The position numbers were made by a program, and so were the translations under genes. A DNA stretch of 64,000 bases, taken from the NCBI GenBank assembly GCA_008828725.1, contig MEHQ01003854.1, forward strand, positions 1,154,652 to 1,218,651. The letters run 5' to 3'. Positions 38,301 through 48,412 of this stretch are shown piece by piece; positions within the stretch are counted from its first letter, which is position 1; each line of letters starts with the position of its first letter. The DNA is from Saccharina japonica. Taxonomy: Eukaryota; Sar; Phaeophyceae; Laminariales; Laminariaceae. The notes under the pieces were generated by a model. That model was not told the origin of the DNA. It worked only from the letters and a program-made list of their open reading frames with translations, and did no database searches.

Positions 38301-41300
38301 CGCACACGTGACACATGGGACACAGCAGTGCTCGTACAGCAGTAGTGGTGGGATAGTATTTGCAGAAGAAGTAGAAAAGGATGCATCGAAGAAGGGGCTG
38401 AAACTCTCGACCACACCTGCCTACTACGTAAGAAATCCACTTGGTTTGTGTTTGCTGTTTGTCTTATATTTGTTGGGTCTGGGTTATCGTGCGCCCGAAC
38501 TCCGAAAATAATTAATTAACTCTATTTCTGGTACGAAATAATAAAATTGGAAATGCGATCTACAGTAATTATTTTTTGTTTTGCCCAGATTGCACCCCCG
38601 CACCTGAAAATAAATAATTCAACATCAAAAAATGATTTGCCCAAGTACCGGTACATTATTATTTGTCGCGGCTTGCGCCAGATGCACGACAGGCCGCACA
38701 TACACCATGCAAGCACAGGCAGGCAGCAGGCAGCAGCGCAGAAGAGAGAGAGAGGTGTGGTGGCGATTGCTGTTGACGGATGCAAGCCTCCGATGAAGCA
38801 ATCACTATTAATAATAGCCACAGCAGTAAACGGCGGACCCGCCACAGTAATGTCTGCTGCTTGTGCTTCTAGGCGGGGCTGTGACCTCGTTTGTGTTTGC
38901 TGCATATTGTCTGATGTCTTGTAGATTTCTGAAGTGAGCTTCAGGAAAGAAACACAAAAAATATATGTACGTATGAACAGTTGAGGTACGTACTCCTATT
39001 TGATCAAAGCGACCATTACATTTCAGGCCAAAGTGAGAGTGGGTCAGTCACATATATCAGCACAACAGAAAGGTAGATGGTGGATTACGGACCGCTTGCT
39101 CCGATAAACACAGCTAGCCACAGCAGTACAGCGCAGATGGGTGTATCACCCACGCACGGTGTTACCTGCTGCTGGTGTTTATGCAGAGTAGTAACGTTGT
39201 GCTCTCTGCATGTTCTGTTTCTACCTGTCTGTGGTATACCGATATGTCTGCGCTCTCCTGTGTGTGCGCATGACCAGCTCGTGAAATCAGGGCAAACAAC
39301 AGGACATTACGTATTATTTACTGGCACGTACGTACAAAAAAAAGCCTCACGCAGAGAAACCAGGGAAATCGGCTTATCCACTCCCGCGGGAAAAAAAACT
39401 TTGAGCGCCCGTCACGCGAGCTACAGTGCTCGGATCGAGCTCAAACCTCGACCAATGTGTCCGGCCGGGCCGCCCGTGTCGGGGTACTTAGCGTTTTGCC
39501 GAAAAGTGCTCGTGCGAAGAGAAAAGTTGCGAAAAGTGCGAAAATTTCACAAACATAACTATACATATTAGTATGCCCCCCCCGTAACAGACGATCTACC
39601 GTACGTACAAAGGGAATCTGTCGATGTTGGTGCTTTCCTGAACGCACAGCTTGGGGCACAGCTGCACAGCAGTCTTGGAAGATCTCGTTGTGTTCGAAAC
39701 CCAACCCCTAATACACCGCCGTTCACTCGTATGATACACGGCTGCGAATGAGTCTATTTTGAAAAAGTAGACATTAACATTAAGGCCGTGACGTGGCGAC
39801 GTTGACTTTCAGGGAAGGAACGAGGGCAGTACTTTTAGAGCTATCAGCGATACCAAAACTTGCTGTAAAACTCAACTTGGTACTTTCTAAACACACGGGA
39901 AAATATTAAAAGCCAATATAATACTTGCATAATGACCTACCAGGTACCTGGTTTGTATAAGGTAGGTCCGAGTATGATATTCGTATCGTATGTACTGGCT
40001 CTACTTTAGGTCTGCGCGTCTGCACCGACTGCTCGTTGCACTTGTCGCGAGAGGAAGAAACACGCAAGACCTGTCCTATCGACTACCTACGTACCCAAAT
40101 GTATTGTTAAGTGTTAACGGGGGGGGGGTAAGGGATAAGGTAAGGGATTTGCATCGTAGAGGCATTATTTTATTTGCTTCGGTTCGTGAAAATCTCTGTT
40201 CATATTGTTGCGACTTTCGTACTGCTGCCAAAAATAATACTATAAACAAGTACACAGATGTATAAACGAAACAAGAAAACACATCTCCGAGACTGTGGTA
40301 TACACTTCGTGCGATATGCGTACGAGGTACGAGCACATCATTCCACGTACAAAATGTGGTCATTTGAGCGTTTAGGGTAGTTTCTCGGGTATATCGGGCA
40401 CACCGGGAAACTGAGAAAGTGGGTGCGTTCGTCAAGTGACCCCAGACCAAACCATCCAATGTGCTGAACCAGGACACCAGCTAGCCTTTGCCAGAAGGCC
40501 AGCCTCGTACATACATAGGAGTTCCGCAATCGGGATGGTGCCGGCCCAAAGAAAGAGCGTCACGTCAATGTGAGGGAACGAGGGGAAAACATCAGACCCC
40601 CTGGTCACACTCCATACCAAACTTTCACGGGCGATATCAGCTTCTAGACCCATTACATGCCGCCGGTTTCAGCGCCATGCCCTTCCCACACACCATACGT
40701 ATGGGCGCGGGCGTTGCGTCGAGCTGCAGCCTCAATCCCATGGTGTGGCCGCAGCCGTGGGGTGGAGACGTCGGGGGCATTCTCAGGCTCACGTCTGGCC
40801 ACAACTCCTGGCGCACAAGGCCGTTAAAACACGTGCATCGCGCAATTTCTCATGGTATGACTACAGTAAGCCTAGGCGATGAGCCTGTATGGTCTGGCGT
40901 GGCCTGTCGAACGCGCCGCCTTCTCCCAAATACTCTACATTCTGGAGGCTGGAGAAGGGTACAAGCTGGCTGGTCGGACTAGAAATTTGGCGATGGCCAA
41001 AACTTTTGACACAGACCACCAAAGCGCACAAGAAGTTCACGGCAGTCGTACATATGGACGCTGATCACACTCGTACTTTCCACTGCTTGCTGCTGTCGTG
41101 GTACCGTAGGGCAAGATCATCAGAGATAATCTCCTCGGCTCAGCTATCACCTGTGTCATCTAGTGGCAACCAGTGCCATGTTGAGCTGAATTTCCACCAA
41201 GCATGGTAGCAACCAGCATGTTATCGGTCTGGGCGTCCGGGCCTCTTGCGGCATGAGATTTCATCTCTGTATCCGAAACAACATTTTGTCGATACATCAG

Positions 41301-42489
41301 TAAACGGTGACAGGGAAAACTTGAAGACCGTCCGTCCTTAAGAACTGTTGATTCGAGGGGAAAACAAAACAAAACACCGTCAGGCTCCCGCAAGTGGACA
41401 ATAAAAAACCAAGCTATAAATAATACCCGCCTCGTACGTACAACAGTACCTTCCTTGTACCTGATAGTTGGTAGGGCAGTACTTGCCACACCCTGCGCGC
41501 CGGGCGCGCGAGAGAGCGAGACTATGGCACGAGGACTTCCTACTTCCTACTCGTACTCGTACGAAAAAAAAAAAACACATACTCCCTGACTGGTGGACGC
41601 GACGTGTTGCATACCTGGAAATGTTATTAATTTACGTGTTAACCGAGTGTTAACATGAAACATTAAGAGTAACTCGAGCAGTGCACTCGCCCAACAACTA
41701 CTGCTGTATCATACTGCTATAATAATACCAGGTACCGCCTGGGTGTATACCGGTATACTGCTGCATCACTGCGGTGCGCGGTGCACGCCGAGATATGGAG
41801 GGGTGGTTGGGTGCGGTGACGACCTGCTGCCCCGAAAGCAAATTACCTGATACCTGGTACCTGTTACATACGTAGACTGCTGTACTGCTGTACTACTGCT
41901 GCTGTGTACGAAAGCAAATATACTCGTACGTACGTATACTGCTGTAGCTTTAGAGCCAGCCAGGAGGACAGCAGCAGCGGCAGCAGCAATACGACCACGA
42001 CCCTGCTGTGCATAAGGGCAAACTTACAGCCATCATACATGGCGCTGCTCTTAACTATAACAGGTGCAGCAGCCGTGGGTGGACCTGAAACCTGAAATAC
42101 ACATCAAACACACAAATGCACAGGACCAGCTCTTCGCTTGATGGAGGAACATCGTTATGCACAAGGTACTCGGCAAGTGGAGTAAATAGCTTAACACAGT
42201 CTTAACCCGCAGCGATACATGAAGCGAACTAAAACTTCGTGGAAGACTCTATACCTGGTATACGAGTATCAGAGAGCAAGAAAAGTGAGGCCAACCGCCA
42301 ACTCACCTTCGCATCGCAACTAGGGCACGCCGTGGGCTCCCTCTTCAGGTAGCACCTCCCCTGGCAGAGGCTGCACGGAATGCCCCCAAACCCGAGCGTT
42401 GTGCCAGTCTTTCCCTTCGCGTCACACACGGGACACCGGAACATGTGCGCGGCACGGACGGGAGACGGATCTACATCTGCTTCCGCCAT
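29363..42489 (-). CDS. Twelve-CxxC tandem zinc-ribbon-like protein, seven exons, 375 residues
   Basis: Exons: 42489-42307, 36812-36699, 35548-35397, 34242-34137, 32737-32642, 31233-31054, 29659-29363 (stop TGA). Every junction agrees in phase and nearly all borders are strong (one AAG acceptor at 34242). CxxC motifs start at residues 19, 39, 55, 75, 91, 111, 127, 143, 159, 173, 189 and 211, giving six two-motif units spaced 36, 36, 36, 32 and 30 residues. Unit 1 begins CPVCDAKG, unit 2 CPSCDAKG, unit 3 CPKCRATG; units 5-6 carry CGGSG, CNGAG and CNGQG like DnaJ cysteine-rich regions. Each unit could hold one Zn by four Cys. There is no J domain, signal peptide or membrane segment. Residues 218-375 are Gly/Ser-rich with nuclear-type basic clusters (KPARKRSR; KRRRGH at the end). 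The relation to DnaJ/BSD2-type fingers is an inference; the function is unknown. Introns carry LINE-A and SINE-A remnants. Confidence 0.82.
29750..30000 (-). repeat. Dispersed repeat family D (copy 2)
   Basis: Contains TTGTGTGCGTTGGTTGG and an end with AAACTCGAAGTCGC, shared with copies at 0.4, 30.5 and 34.8 kb. Lies in the last intron of the CxxC-array gene. Confidence 0.5.
30036..30200. mobile_element. GGGGGACCATAGTAAA-type MITE (family M2), 165 bp
   Basis: Left end ACGGGGGGCCATAGTTAAC, right end GTTTACTATGCTCCCCCG: imperfect inverted repeats. An internal 50-bp part is duplicated. Confidence 0.7.
30455..30680 (-). repeat. Dispersed repeat family D (copy 3)
   Basis: TTGTGTGCGTTGGTGGG, then GGCTTCAGCC and AGTACAGTACCTCTTTTT, shared with the copy at 34.8 kb. 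In the last intron of the CxxC-array gene. Confidence 0.55.
30700..31000. repeat. Three imperfect ~110-bp units with G/C tracts
   Basis: Units share CACGCGC, a GG-AAACCC stretch and GATGCCTGAG-type ends, separated by a G run (30706-30718) and a C run (30948-30972). Lies in the intron after the exon 31233-31054. Confidence 0.5.
32341..32518. mobile_element. GGGGGACCATAGTAAA-type MITE (family M2), about 175 bp
   Basis: Left end GGACCATAGTAAACACTAG, right end TTTACTATGCTCCCCCGT. A 60-bp internal segment with GGATCAAATCTTGATAG is tandemly duplicated. Confidence 0.75.
32845..33035 (+). mobile_element. LINE-A 3' end, truncated copy
   Basis: About 190 bp matching the last codons of LINE-A (NERPTVGGVS region), ending GATGAGTACGCCC and a C-rich tail. 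It runs antisense to the host gene in an intron. Confidence 0.75.
33295..33366 (-). mobile_element. SINE-A 3' fragment
   Basis: A G run of over 20 on the plus strand, followed by GCTCATGTCGTGCACGGCCG and CATAGACCCTCGC: the last 65 bp of SINE-A with its poly(C) tail. A second G run follows at once. Confidence 0.7.
33874..34012 (+). mobile_element. LINE-A 3' end, truncated copy
   Basis: About 140 bp with GAGCGCCCAGCTGTTG, GTGCTCCGTCTTGAAAGG and a C-rich end. More diverged than the copy at 32.9 kb and lacking the ATGAGTAC terminus. Confidence 0.65.
34288..34531 (-). mobile_element. SINE-A, copy 3
   Basis: About 240 bp similar to the copies at 5.8 and 12.0 kb, with C tracts (minus strand) on both sides. 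It sits some 45 bp from the acceptor of the exon at 34242, so it may have altered the polypyrimidine tract. Confidence 0.7.
34755..34945 (-). repeat. Dispersed repeat family D (copy 4)
   Basis: AACTTGTGTGCGTTGGTTGG, GGCTTCAGCT and GTACAGTACCTCTTTTT are shared with the copy at 30.5 kb. Lies in the intron between the exons at 35397 and 34242. Confidence 0.55.
36813..42306. other. Large first intron of the CxxC-array gene
   Basis: About 5.5 kb. It holds AT-rich GTAC/CCTGG filler, a diverged direct repeat (near 37690-37755 and 37850-37915) and a GC-richer island at about 40430-41210 with open frames on both strands. No recognised domain. The island may be a decayed transposon or unknown gene remnant. 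Confidence 0.5.
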
Positions 42490-42961
42490 ATCTTATGCGG
42501 CAGAGCGAGGACTTTCGATGCCCGCTCGAGCGCGTCCAAAGACACTTTGGACGGACGGTATCGATGTACCCTCTGGTGCTGCTGTAGATCGGTGTGTATA
42601 GATCTGAGCAGATAGACTTGGGCACTTTTCGCCAGAATCGATGTTTTTCAAATATGATCGTCCTGCGGATGCGAAGCCAGATATTGGTCCTCGCAAAGAA
42701 ATCCGTAGAGCATGGAATCGGGAACAAACTTTCCCAGCCCTATAATCTCTGTTGCAAGGCACTGCTCTGCGTTCGCCACGGTCCAAAAGGGTGCCAAATC
42801 ACGACGCGTTTCTATATAAGGAGTTCCATACCATACGAAAACATTTTTCTTGAGGGGAAAAGGGAGTGTGGACTGGAGGAGGTAGAGGAAGTTTCCACCG
42901 TAAAGAAAGAAAACAAAATCTCCACCGAGCAGATCTCTCCACGCTCCACCTACGGACGTTG
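42490..42961. promoter_or_regulatory. Divergent promoter region with a TATA-like box
   Basis: 472 bp between the oppositely directed start codons of the CxxC-array gene (42489, minus) and the exon at 42962 (plus). TATATAAG at 42813-42820 on the plus strand lies 142 nt before the plus-strand ATG and fits a TATA box. No clear TATA motif was found for the minus-strand gene. Confidence 0.5.
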
Positions 42962-43072
42962 ATGATCGGGCCTCGCAGGGCCGGATATTCGCAGTTTGGT
43001 GGCCTAACCGGGGACGTGGAATCGGGTGCTCGAAAACGTCAAGGCATGGCGGAAGCAAGGAGGATGGCTGAG
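42962..43072 (+). CDS. First coding exon of an unidentified plus-strand gene
   Basis: ATG at 42962 opens 37 codons (MIGPRRAGYSQFGGLTGD... ending ARRMAE) to a strong donor GAG/GTGAGT, phase 0. The peptide is basic and looks like a cytosolic N-terminal tail. No family recognised. The next exon is uncertain. An open stretch at about 43150-43377, ending before GTACGT, is one candidate. The phase-0 membrane-anchor exon at 61776-61895 also joins in frame and would make a type II membrane protein, at the cost of an 18.7-kb intron. The gene is divergent from the CxxC-array gene. Confidence 0.5.
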
Positions 43073-44227
43073 GTGAGTGCGAAAGCTTGACGATTTATTT
43101 GTCCGTATATTTTTTTGGTCGCTTTCTTTGGTCCCTATTTCTGTCCCGATCGGGAGTCGGGAGGGGGGAGGACGCGGATTGCCTCGCCGCTACAAAATAT
43201 CATAGGTCTGATGATATCGTCCGTGGACATTTATATGTTGGGCTGCCGAACGCGCGGTCGGTGCTCCCTGTGTTGCGCAACGCTTGAAGGCAGGCTGGCT
43301 AAACCTGCAACCATCTGGTATATCGAGTTTTACGCGAAGAACCTCTGGTTCTCCACTCCTTCCAACCCATTCGGGGTACGTACATGCTGCTGCTATGTAC
43401 GAGTACAGACTGCTTGCTGTACGCTCCGGGTATTATTCGTGGAATGTACGGCAAACAGCAGCAGTACCTGGTGTATGATCATAGCCGCCTGCCCTTTTGC
43501 CAAACAACCGAAACTGGCGACCTACCTTCCACTGCAGATATCCCGGTTTGCCCTTTCTACCGGTAGGACCATTGGTTTTATCTTCCAACAATGTACGTGT
43601 TTGTTCCCTCTTCCACCTCGCGTGGGTCGCGGAGCAATGAGGGGCTGGAGGCTGGGGGCTGGAGGCTGGAGCTTATACTTTTTTCGTGCTCGTCAATGAT
43701 CTGGAATCTGGAATCTGGAATCAGGAGTTTTCGTTTAATTTTCAATTTTCGAATTTTCCGTCCCTCTGTTTTGTTGCTCCTGCTTTCTGTCTCGAAAGGA
43801 ACCTCCGGGAAAAGGCGTCCGTTCTGTCCATAGATCTAGATTGAGAAAACTGCTGTAGATGCCCTTTTGTCCTTTCGTAGACCTGTCCCGACCACCGTTC
43901 TTTGTGTGAGTGCCCGGGCCCAATCACTCCCATCAATGGGCATGTATGTCGGTGTCCTCGTCCAGATGGAACCTGAACCACGCCGACTGCACTGCTGCTG
44001 CTGCTGCTGTCTGTCTGCTGTACTACTGCTGTTTTGGGACTCGCCTTGAGAGAAAAAGCGACAAAAACAAATGGCGATGTTTCGATTTTGCTCGCAGTAG
44101 GAAAATACGAAAATACTCGTACAGTTAGTACTACACTCGTACCTTGTACCCTCGGGTACTGCTGTATAATACTGCTGTCGTATGTATTCATATGTACGAG
44201 TATACAATCTGTCGTATGCCGGTTTCC

Positions 44228-44345
44228 CCGGTGGGTCGGCGTCAGCAGGTAACGACGACGCCTGCCGAGTTGGAAGTCGAGGGTTCGAGTCTTGGTATGG
44301 AGATTTTTATTCTCAAATGACGTGACACCAACTGTCGAGAGCGCA
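44228..44345 (+). mobile_element. tRNA-derived SINE (family C), 5' part
   Basis: tRNA-like head with GAGGGTTCGAGTCTTGG (B box) and the following ATTTTTATTCTCAAATGA, then loss of family similarity after about 120 bp. Confidence 0.6.
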
Positions 44346-44562
44346 TACTAATGCGCAGGGGTGCGTATTTCCCGGTAGCGGTAATTACTCGAAATGAATA
44401 GGGCTCGAGGTAGGCCCAGGCCTTTAAGGCATGCCTGAACTAATGCCTGGACGGCCTTTTCTGAAAACAGCGTGTCTGAACGCGATTTTCGTGCCTATCT
44501 TGCCTATTGGATCTTTTCTCTGGCACGGCCAGGCATCCAGGCATGTCAAAACGACAAAAAAA

Positions 44563-44971
44563 GGGGAACTGATAATCACGACTACGTAGGCGAGATTTAA
44601 ATCACGACTACGGGGACGTTAACGAGCCATCTCCGGGTTTTAGGCCTTGCGTTTCGCATTTTCCCGTTGCAGCCGTCCTCTCCAGCACACCAACCAAATC
44701 CCACAGACCAGCGTGCAACAACAGCTGAGCCCTGCAGCAGCGCCTTTCTTGGGGAATACACCCTAAACTCTAGGTAATTATCACGTAAAATACCGTCGCT
44801 GCAACTCTCACAGCCCAAAAAAACGGCAACTAAAAATAACCCTAACCCTATTCCCAACCCTGAACCTATCTTCACCCCGAAACGCAAGGCCTGAAATCCG
44901 GGGATGGTTCGTAAACGTCCCCGTAGTCGTGATTTAAATCTCGCCTACGTAGTCGTGATTATCAGTTCCCC
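44563..44971. mobile_element. 409-bp foldback element with 58-bp perfect inverted ends
   Basis: Positions 44563-44620 and 44914-44971 are exact inverted copies (GGGGAACTGATAATCACGAC at the outer end). Similarity continues imperfectly to about 95 bp. Flanks are seven A on each side, a possible but uninformative target duplication. The 220-bp centre has no clear gene and includes CCCTAACCCTA. Long ends suggest a Mutator-like or foldback MITE. Confidence 0.8.
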
Positions 44972-45841
44972 AAAAAAAGGCACAAAAAAATAACGCCGTT
45001 ATATTGGAACTCCCAAATTAAGGGGAAAGGGGATTATTTGTTGTGTTTTTTTTTGCGGTCACACAGTGCACGCATAGACGCACAGTCAAGGCATCCCGCA
45101 CGGCCCCAGGCCACATCTCTGCTAACAGCCAGGGATGGCTGTCGTCGCAGAGTATCACGATACCACCTTCTGGGTGGCACCATGCCCGGTGAAGAAGGAA
45201 GGAATTACGCACACACTACGTATAAAACAGCAGTTTCAATTCAAGATGCACCTGGTGGCAGCGGATCCTCCCCAGCAGGGGCACGAGCAGCACCAGCAGC
45301 ACCTGGCCAGGCGACTCCCCCAAGCGAAACTTCGGCCATTTCGCCGGGGGTGCTTCGGGTGATTGTGCTGCTGGTCTGGGTGCTAAAGTGCTAGCTCGGC
45401 CTTGAAGAGTGGCAGCGGGTCGGAAAGTAGCTGCAGCGTGCACGACGACTCCGACGTCGAGGAAAACGAATCCGACGACGGACATGCCGGTTGAAACGCT
45501 TCGTAGATTGCGGTAGACGGGTCAACGGTCAACGGTCAACACCAATCAATCGTAGTGTGCCGTCATGTGAAGGGTCATTGGGTGACGTATATATCGAACA
45601 CTCTTGCTTGGCGTCTTTCGATACGCAGACTCTTCACGGAACGATGTAGACTACGAGGCAAACGGGCTTTCAATGATTTGGATGGTGCTTTCTTGTGGTT
45701 TTTGTGTCCGATGAATCGACCGATCATATCGTTGAAGGGTGATGGGACAGAACAGAACCAACGCTAAGGCTTGATAGTTTGCTCACCCGCGCATGCACAA
45801 GTTTTGCGTTTGAAATGGATCCTTTGTTTTTATTAACAGTG

Positions 45842-46172
45842 CGGTCGCCCCGGTGGTCTAACTGGTAGCACGAAGCCTGTTGGGTCGGATATCGAGGGTT
45901 CGATTCTCCCCATGGAGGTTTTTATTCTCAAACGACACCGACTGCTGTCGAGAGAGCATATTATAGCGTGGGTAAGCAAAATTCGACGAGAGTTGACGAG
46001 GGAAGAAAGTGCTGAAATATTCTCGCGATAAAAATGCAAGGCAATAACCGTAGTGGGGGAGGAGGGAGAGGAGCCTACTTTGTGACCCCGGATCTGAGTT
46101 ACGACTAGCGAGGGAGAAAGACGGAAGTGCGAAGATAATGAATGGGATGGGAAAAAAAACAAAAGAAAAGAA
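45842..46172 (+). mobile_element. tRNA-derived SINE (family C), full copy
   Basis: tRNA-like head (GGTCGCCCCGGTGGTCTAAC; B box GAGGGTTCGATTCTC), body with GTTGACGAGGGAAGAAAG and GACCCCGGATCTGAG, A-rich end (GGGAAAAAAAACAAAAG). Confidence 0.8.
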
Positions 46173-46323
46173 AAAGTGCGAATCAAAGCTCGTTTTGTTT
46201 CATATATATTATTTGAGCTACGAGTATGGCTTTAGAGAGCGTCCCCTGTTCCATTATTAATACGGTACGCTACACTTCGCGGAAGCCAAAAAACATGAGC
46301 GAGAGAGTAGTTTATTCAAGTCG

Positions 46324-46552
46324 TGTGTGTGTGTGTGTTCTTCACATTAAACCTTCCTTTCTACCCGTCGACATCCAGCACACCCAGTGTCCGTGCCGAT
46401 TCTTCATCCTAAAAAGGTACCAGTTCTGTGGTCACAAAACTACGACACAGAGATACTACACTCAGTGCAGTAAGCAGAGCAGACAATGCAACGCCATATA
46501 CGACAGGCAAGACCTACCCTGCTAGCAATCCAGGTGCATGCAAGAGAAAAAA
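46324..46552 (-). mobile_element. Element B, 5'-truncated copy
   Basis: On the minus strand it ends GAAGAACACACACACAC. It holds the last 220 bp shared by LINE-B and element B and is cut at its 5' side in the A-rich stretch near 46550. Confidence 0.75.
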
Positions 46553-46774
46553 AACACGATGATGAATGATGTCATGATCGTACGATGGTTCTCGTTGAGC
46601 CAGTACCAAATACCTTCGTTTACTTTGTTTCACTTATTTATGTTACATTGATCGCTTTTGCATTTGTTTCTCCGCCTTCCGTATTTGTCCTAGGACTTTC
46701 TTTGGTCGCTTAGCTACGTACGTATTCATTTTGGTTTTGTCATTCCCCGTTCTCTTTCCGGGACTCTCGTGTGT

Positions 46775-47452
46775 TACACGAGAACGAAACGGAATTGAGT
46801 TGGAAGTGCCACGTACCCGTTGTATGGGTGGCGCCCAAGGGAAGGGAGACGGAGGGTGGGGGGGGTCATAGGGAAACCAGGACGGACGAAAGCAGGAAAG
46901 AGACGGCAAACAGAGTAGGTGCCAGACCGACTAGCTGGTAGAACCTGCCTGTACTATGGGCACAAACCTGCCTCGGCTGGCCTTCGGTGTGCTCCGGCTG
47001 GCTGTCCTATCCTGTCGTTCTCAGTCTTGCTCTGTTGGCGCTGTTTCGGTCCATTTTTATTTTCTATTCATTTCAATTTGGTTTTTATTGAGGTCGCATC
47101 TCCTCTGGAGAAGCACGACACTTCTTTCTCTTTTTGTCATGCTTTTTTTTGGTTTGCTTGATTATTGATTTGCTCAGTATATTTGCATTTTTATTATTTT
47201 TTCTTTTCGCATTTTCTTTTTTGCTTTTTTCTCTTGTCATGCACCTGATTGCTAGCAGGGTAGTGCTGGCACTGCGTGATATTGGGTTGCATTGTCTGCT
47301 CCTGCTTACTGCCTGAGTGTAGTATCTCTGTGTCGTATTTTGTGACCACAGAATGTACCTTTTAGATGAAGAATCGCACGGACCATGGTGTGCTGATGTC
47401 CGACGGGTAGAAAGGAAGGTGTTAATGTGAAGAACAGCACACACACACACAC
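46775..47452 (+). mobile_element. Element B, near full-length copy (about 680 bp)
   Basis: Starts ACACGAGAACGAAACGGAAT and ends GTGAAGAACAGCACACACAC. It is co-linear with the inverted copy at 53862-54549. Its last 220 bp equal the 3' end of LINE-B, which suggests that it uses LINE-B enzymes. The T-rich middle has no solid ORF. Confidence 0.75.
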
Positions 47453-48031
47453 CTAACGCACAGACGTTCAGGATAGATTCGGGTAATTGTAATTGAACGT
47501 GATGGCTTATGGTTGGCTGTTCTTTTATCATGTGTGCCCGCGATCTGTCATTCTGGCAGCAACTTAACAGGCAGCAGCTTGCGTGCTCCAATCTGTTCCC
47601 GACGCCTATCCGTGCTGGTTTTTGTAGCAGACAGCACTTCAGACAGTAGTAACGCGTAGTCGGCAATTCATTGTAAGAGTGGGAGGGGGGGGGGGGGGCG
47701 ATGCTGCTGTAGTCGAATGGAGATTGCGGGCGTGTAGTTCAGTTTTGGACACGCATAACATGCTGTAGGGGTTTTAGATTTTAGGTGTACCTCTTCGGAC
47801 TTGTGTATCCTTTCCCTCCTAAGTGTGCGTGTTAGTTAGGATTCTCTGATGGCTCTAGCACTTTTGTGACCACGGGCTGTGATCTTGCTAGACCAGACTA
47901 CAGGGATTAGCAACTGAACCGAGTTTAATGTGAAGACAACAACAACAACCTAGTCGTAGCGCCGTACACCATTATTCTGGTGAATATATTGCTACACGCG
48001 CACATCCTTATTTGCTGTTGTATGTCTTTAA

Positions 48032-48111
48032 CCCATTCTTAACTGAAAAAGTCATACCACACTAATTACAAGTAGTTTGTCCCCTATAACGGGGGACCAG
48101 TTCTTAAGGGG
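48032..48111. mobile_element. TTAA-flanked MITE, 80 bp
   Basis: CCC...GGGG with TTAA at 48028-48031 and 48112-48115; same centre (AAGTAGTTTGTCCCC) as the copy at 27.6 kb. Confidence 0.75.
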
Positions 48112-48296
48112 TTAAGCTATTAATCGTATTATTAACTATTTTATGCCATTTCGTTGCTCCCAAACTTGAATCAAGTATTAAAAACGCAGGTGTGCAGTTC
48201 CAAAGGGAAAATGCTCACTAACTCCAAGTAGTTCGTCTAGTGGTTCGCCTCCGAAAACGAAGGTGGAGTTCAAAATGTGTTACAGTCGCGTGTTGA

Positions 48297-48412
48297 GCAA
48301 GATAGGCATATATGCCTGAAACCCTAAACTACTTGAAATTAGTCTTGGATTAAGCAAGATAGGCATTTATGCCTGAAAACCTAAACTACTTGAAATTAAT
48401 GTGGGATTGACC
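48297..48412. repeat. Tandem duplication with AGGCAT/ATGCCT cores
   Basis: Two ~58-bp units with GCAAGATAGGCAT, ATGCCTGAAA and CTAAACTACTTGAAATTA. They form part of a TGCCTAT-rich stretch up to 48560, related to sequence at 44400-44550. Confidence 0.75.

Noticed and set aside
43115..43699. 194-codon plus-strand ORF after exon 42962-43072
   Set aside because: Part of it may be an exon, but the acceptor needed for phase 0 is weak and the frame runs through obvious repeats beyond 43.6 kb, so the ORF as a whole is not real.
44597..44887. 96-codon minus-strand ORF
   Set aside because: It covers the inner arms and centre of the foldback element. The apparent hydrophobic stretch comes from telomere-like and repeat sequence, with no coding context.
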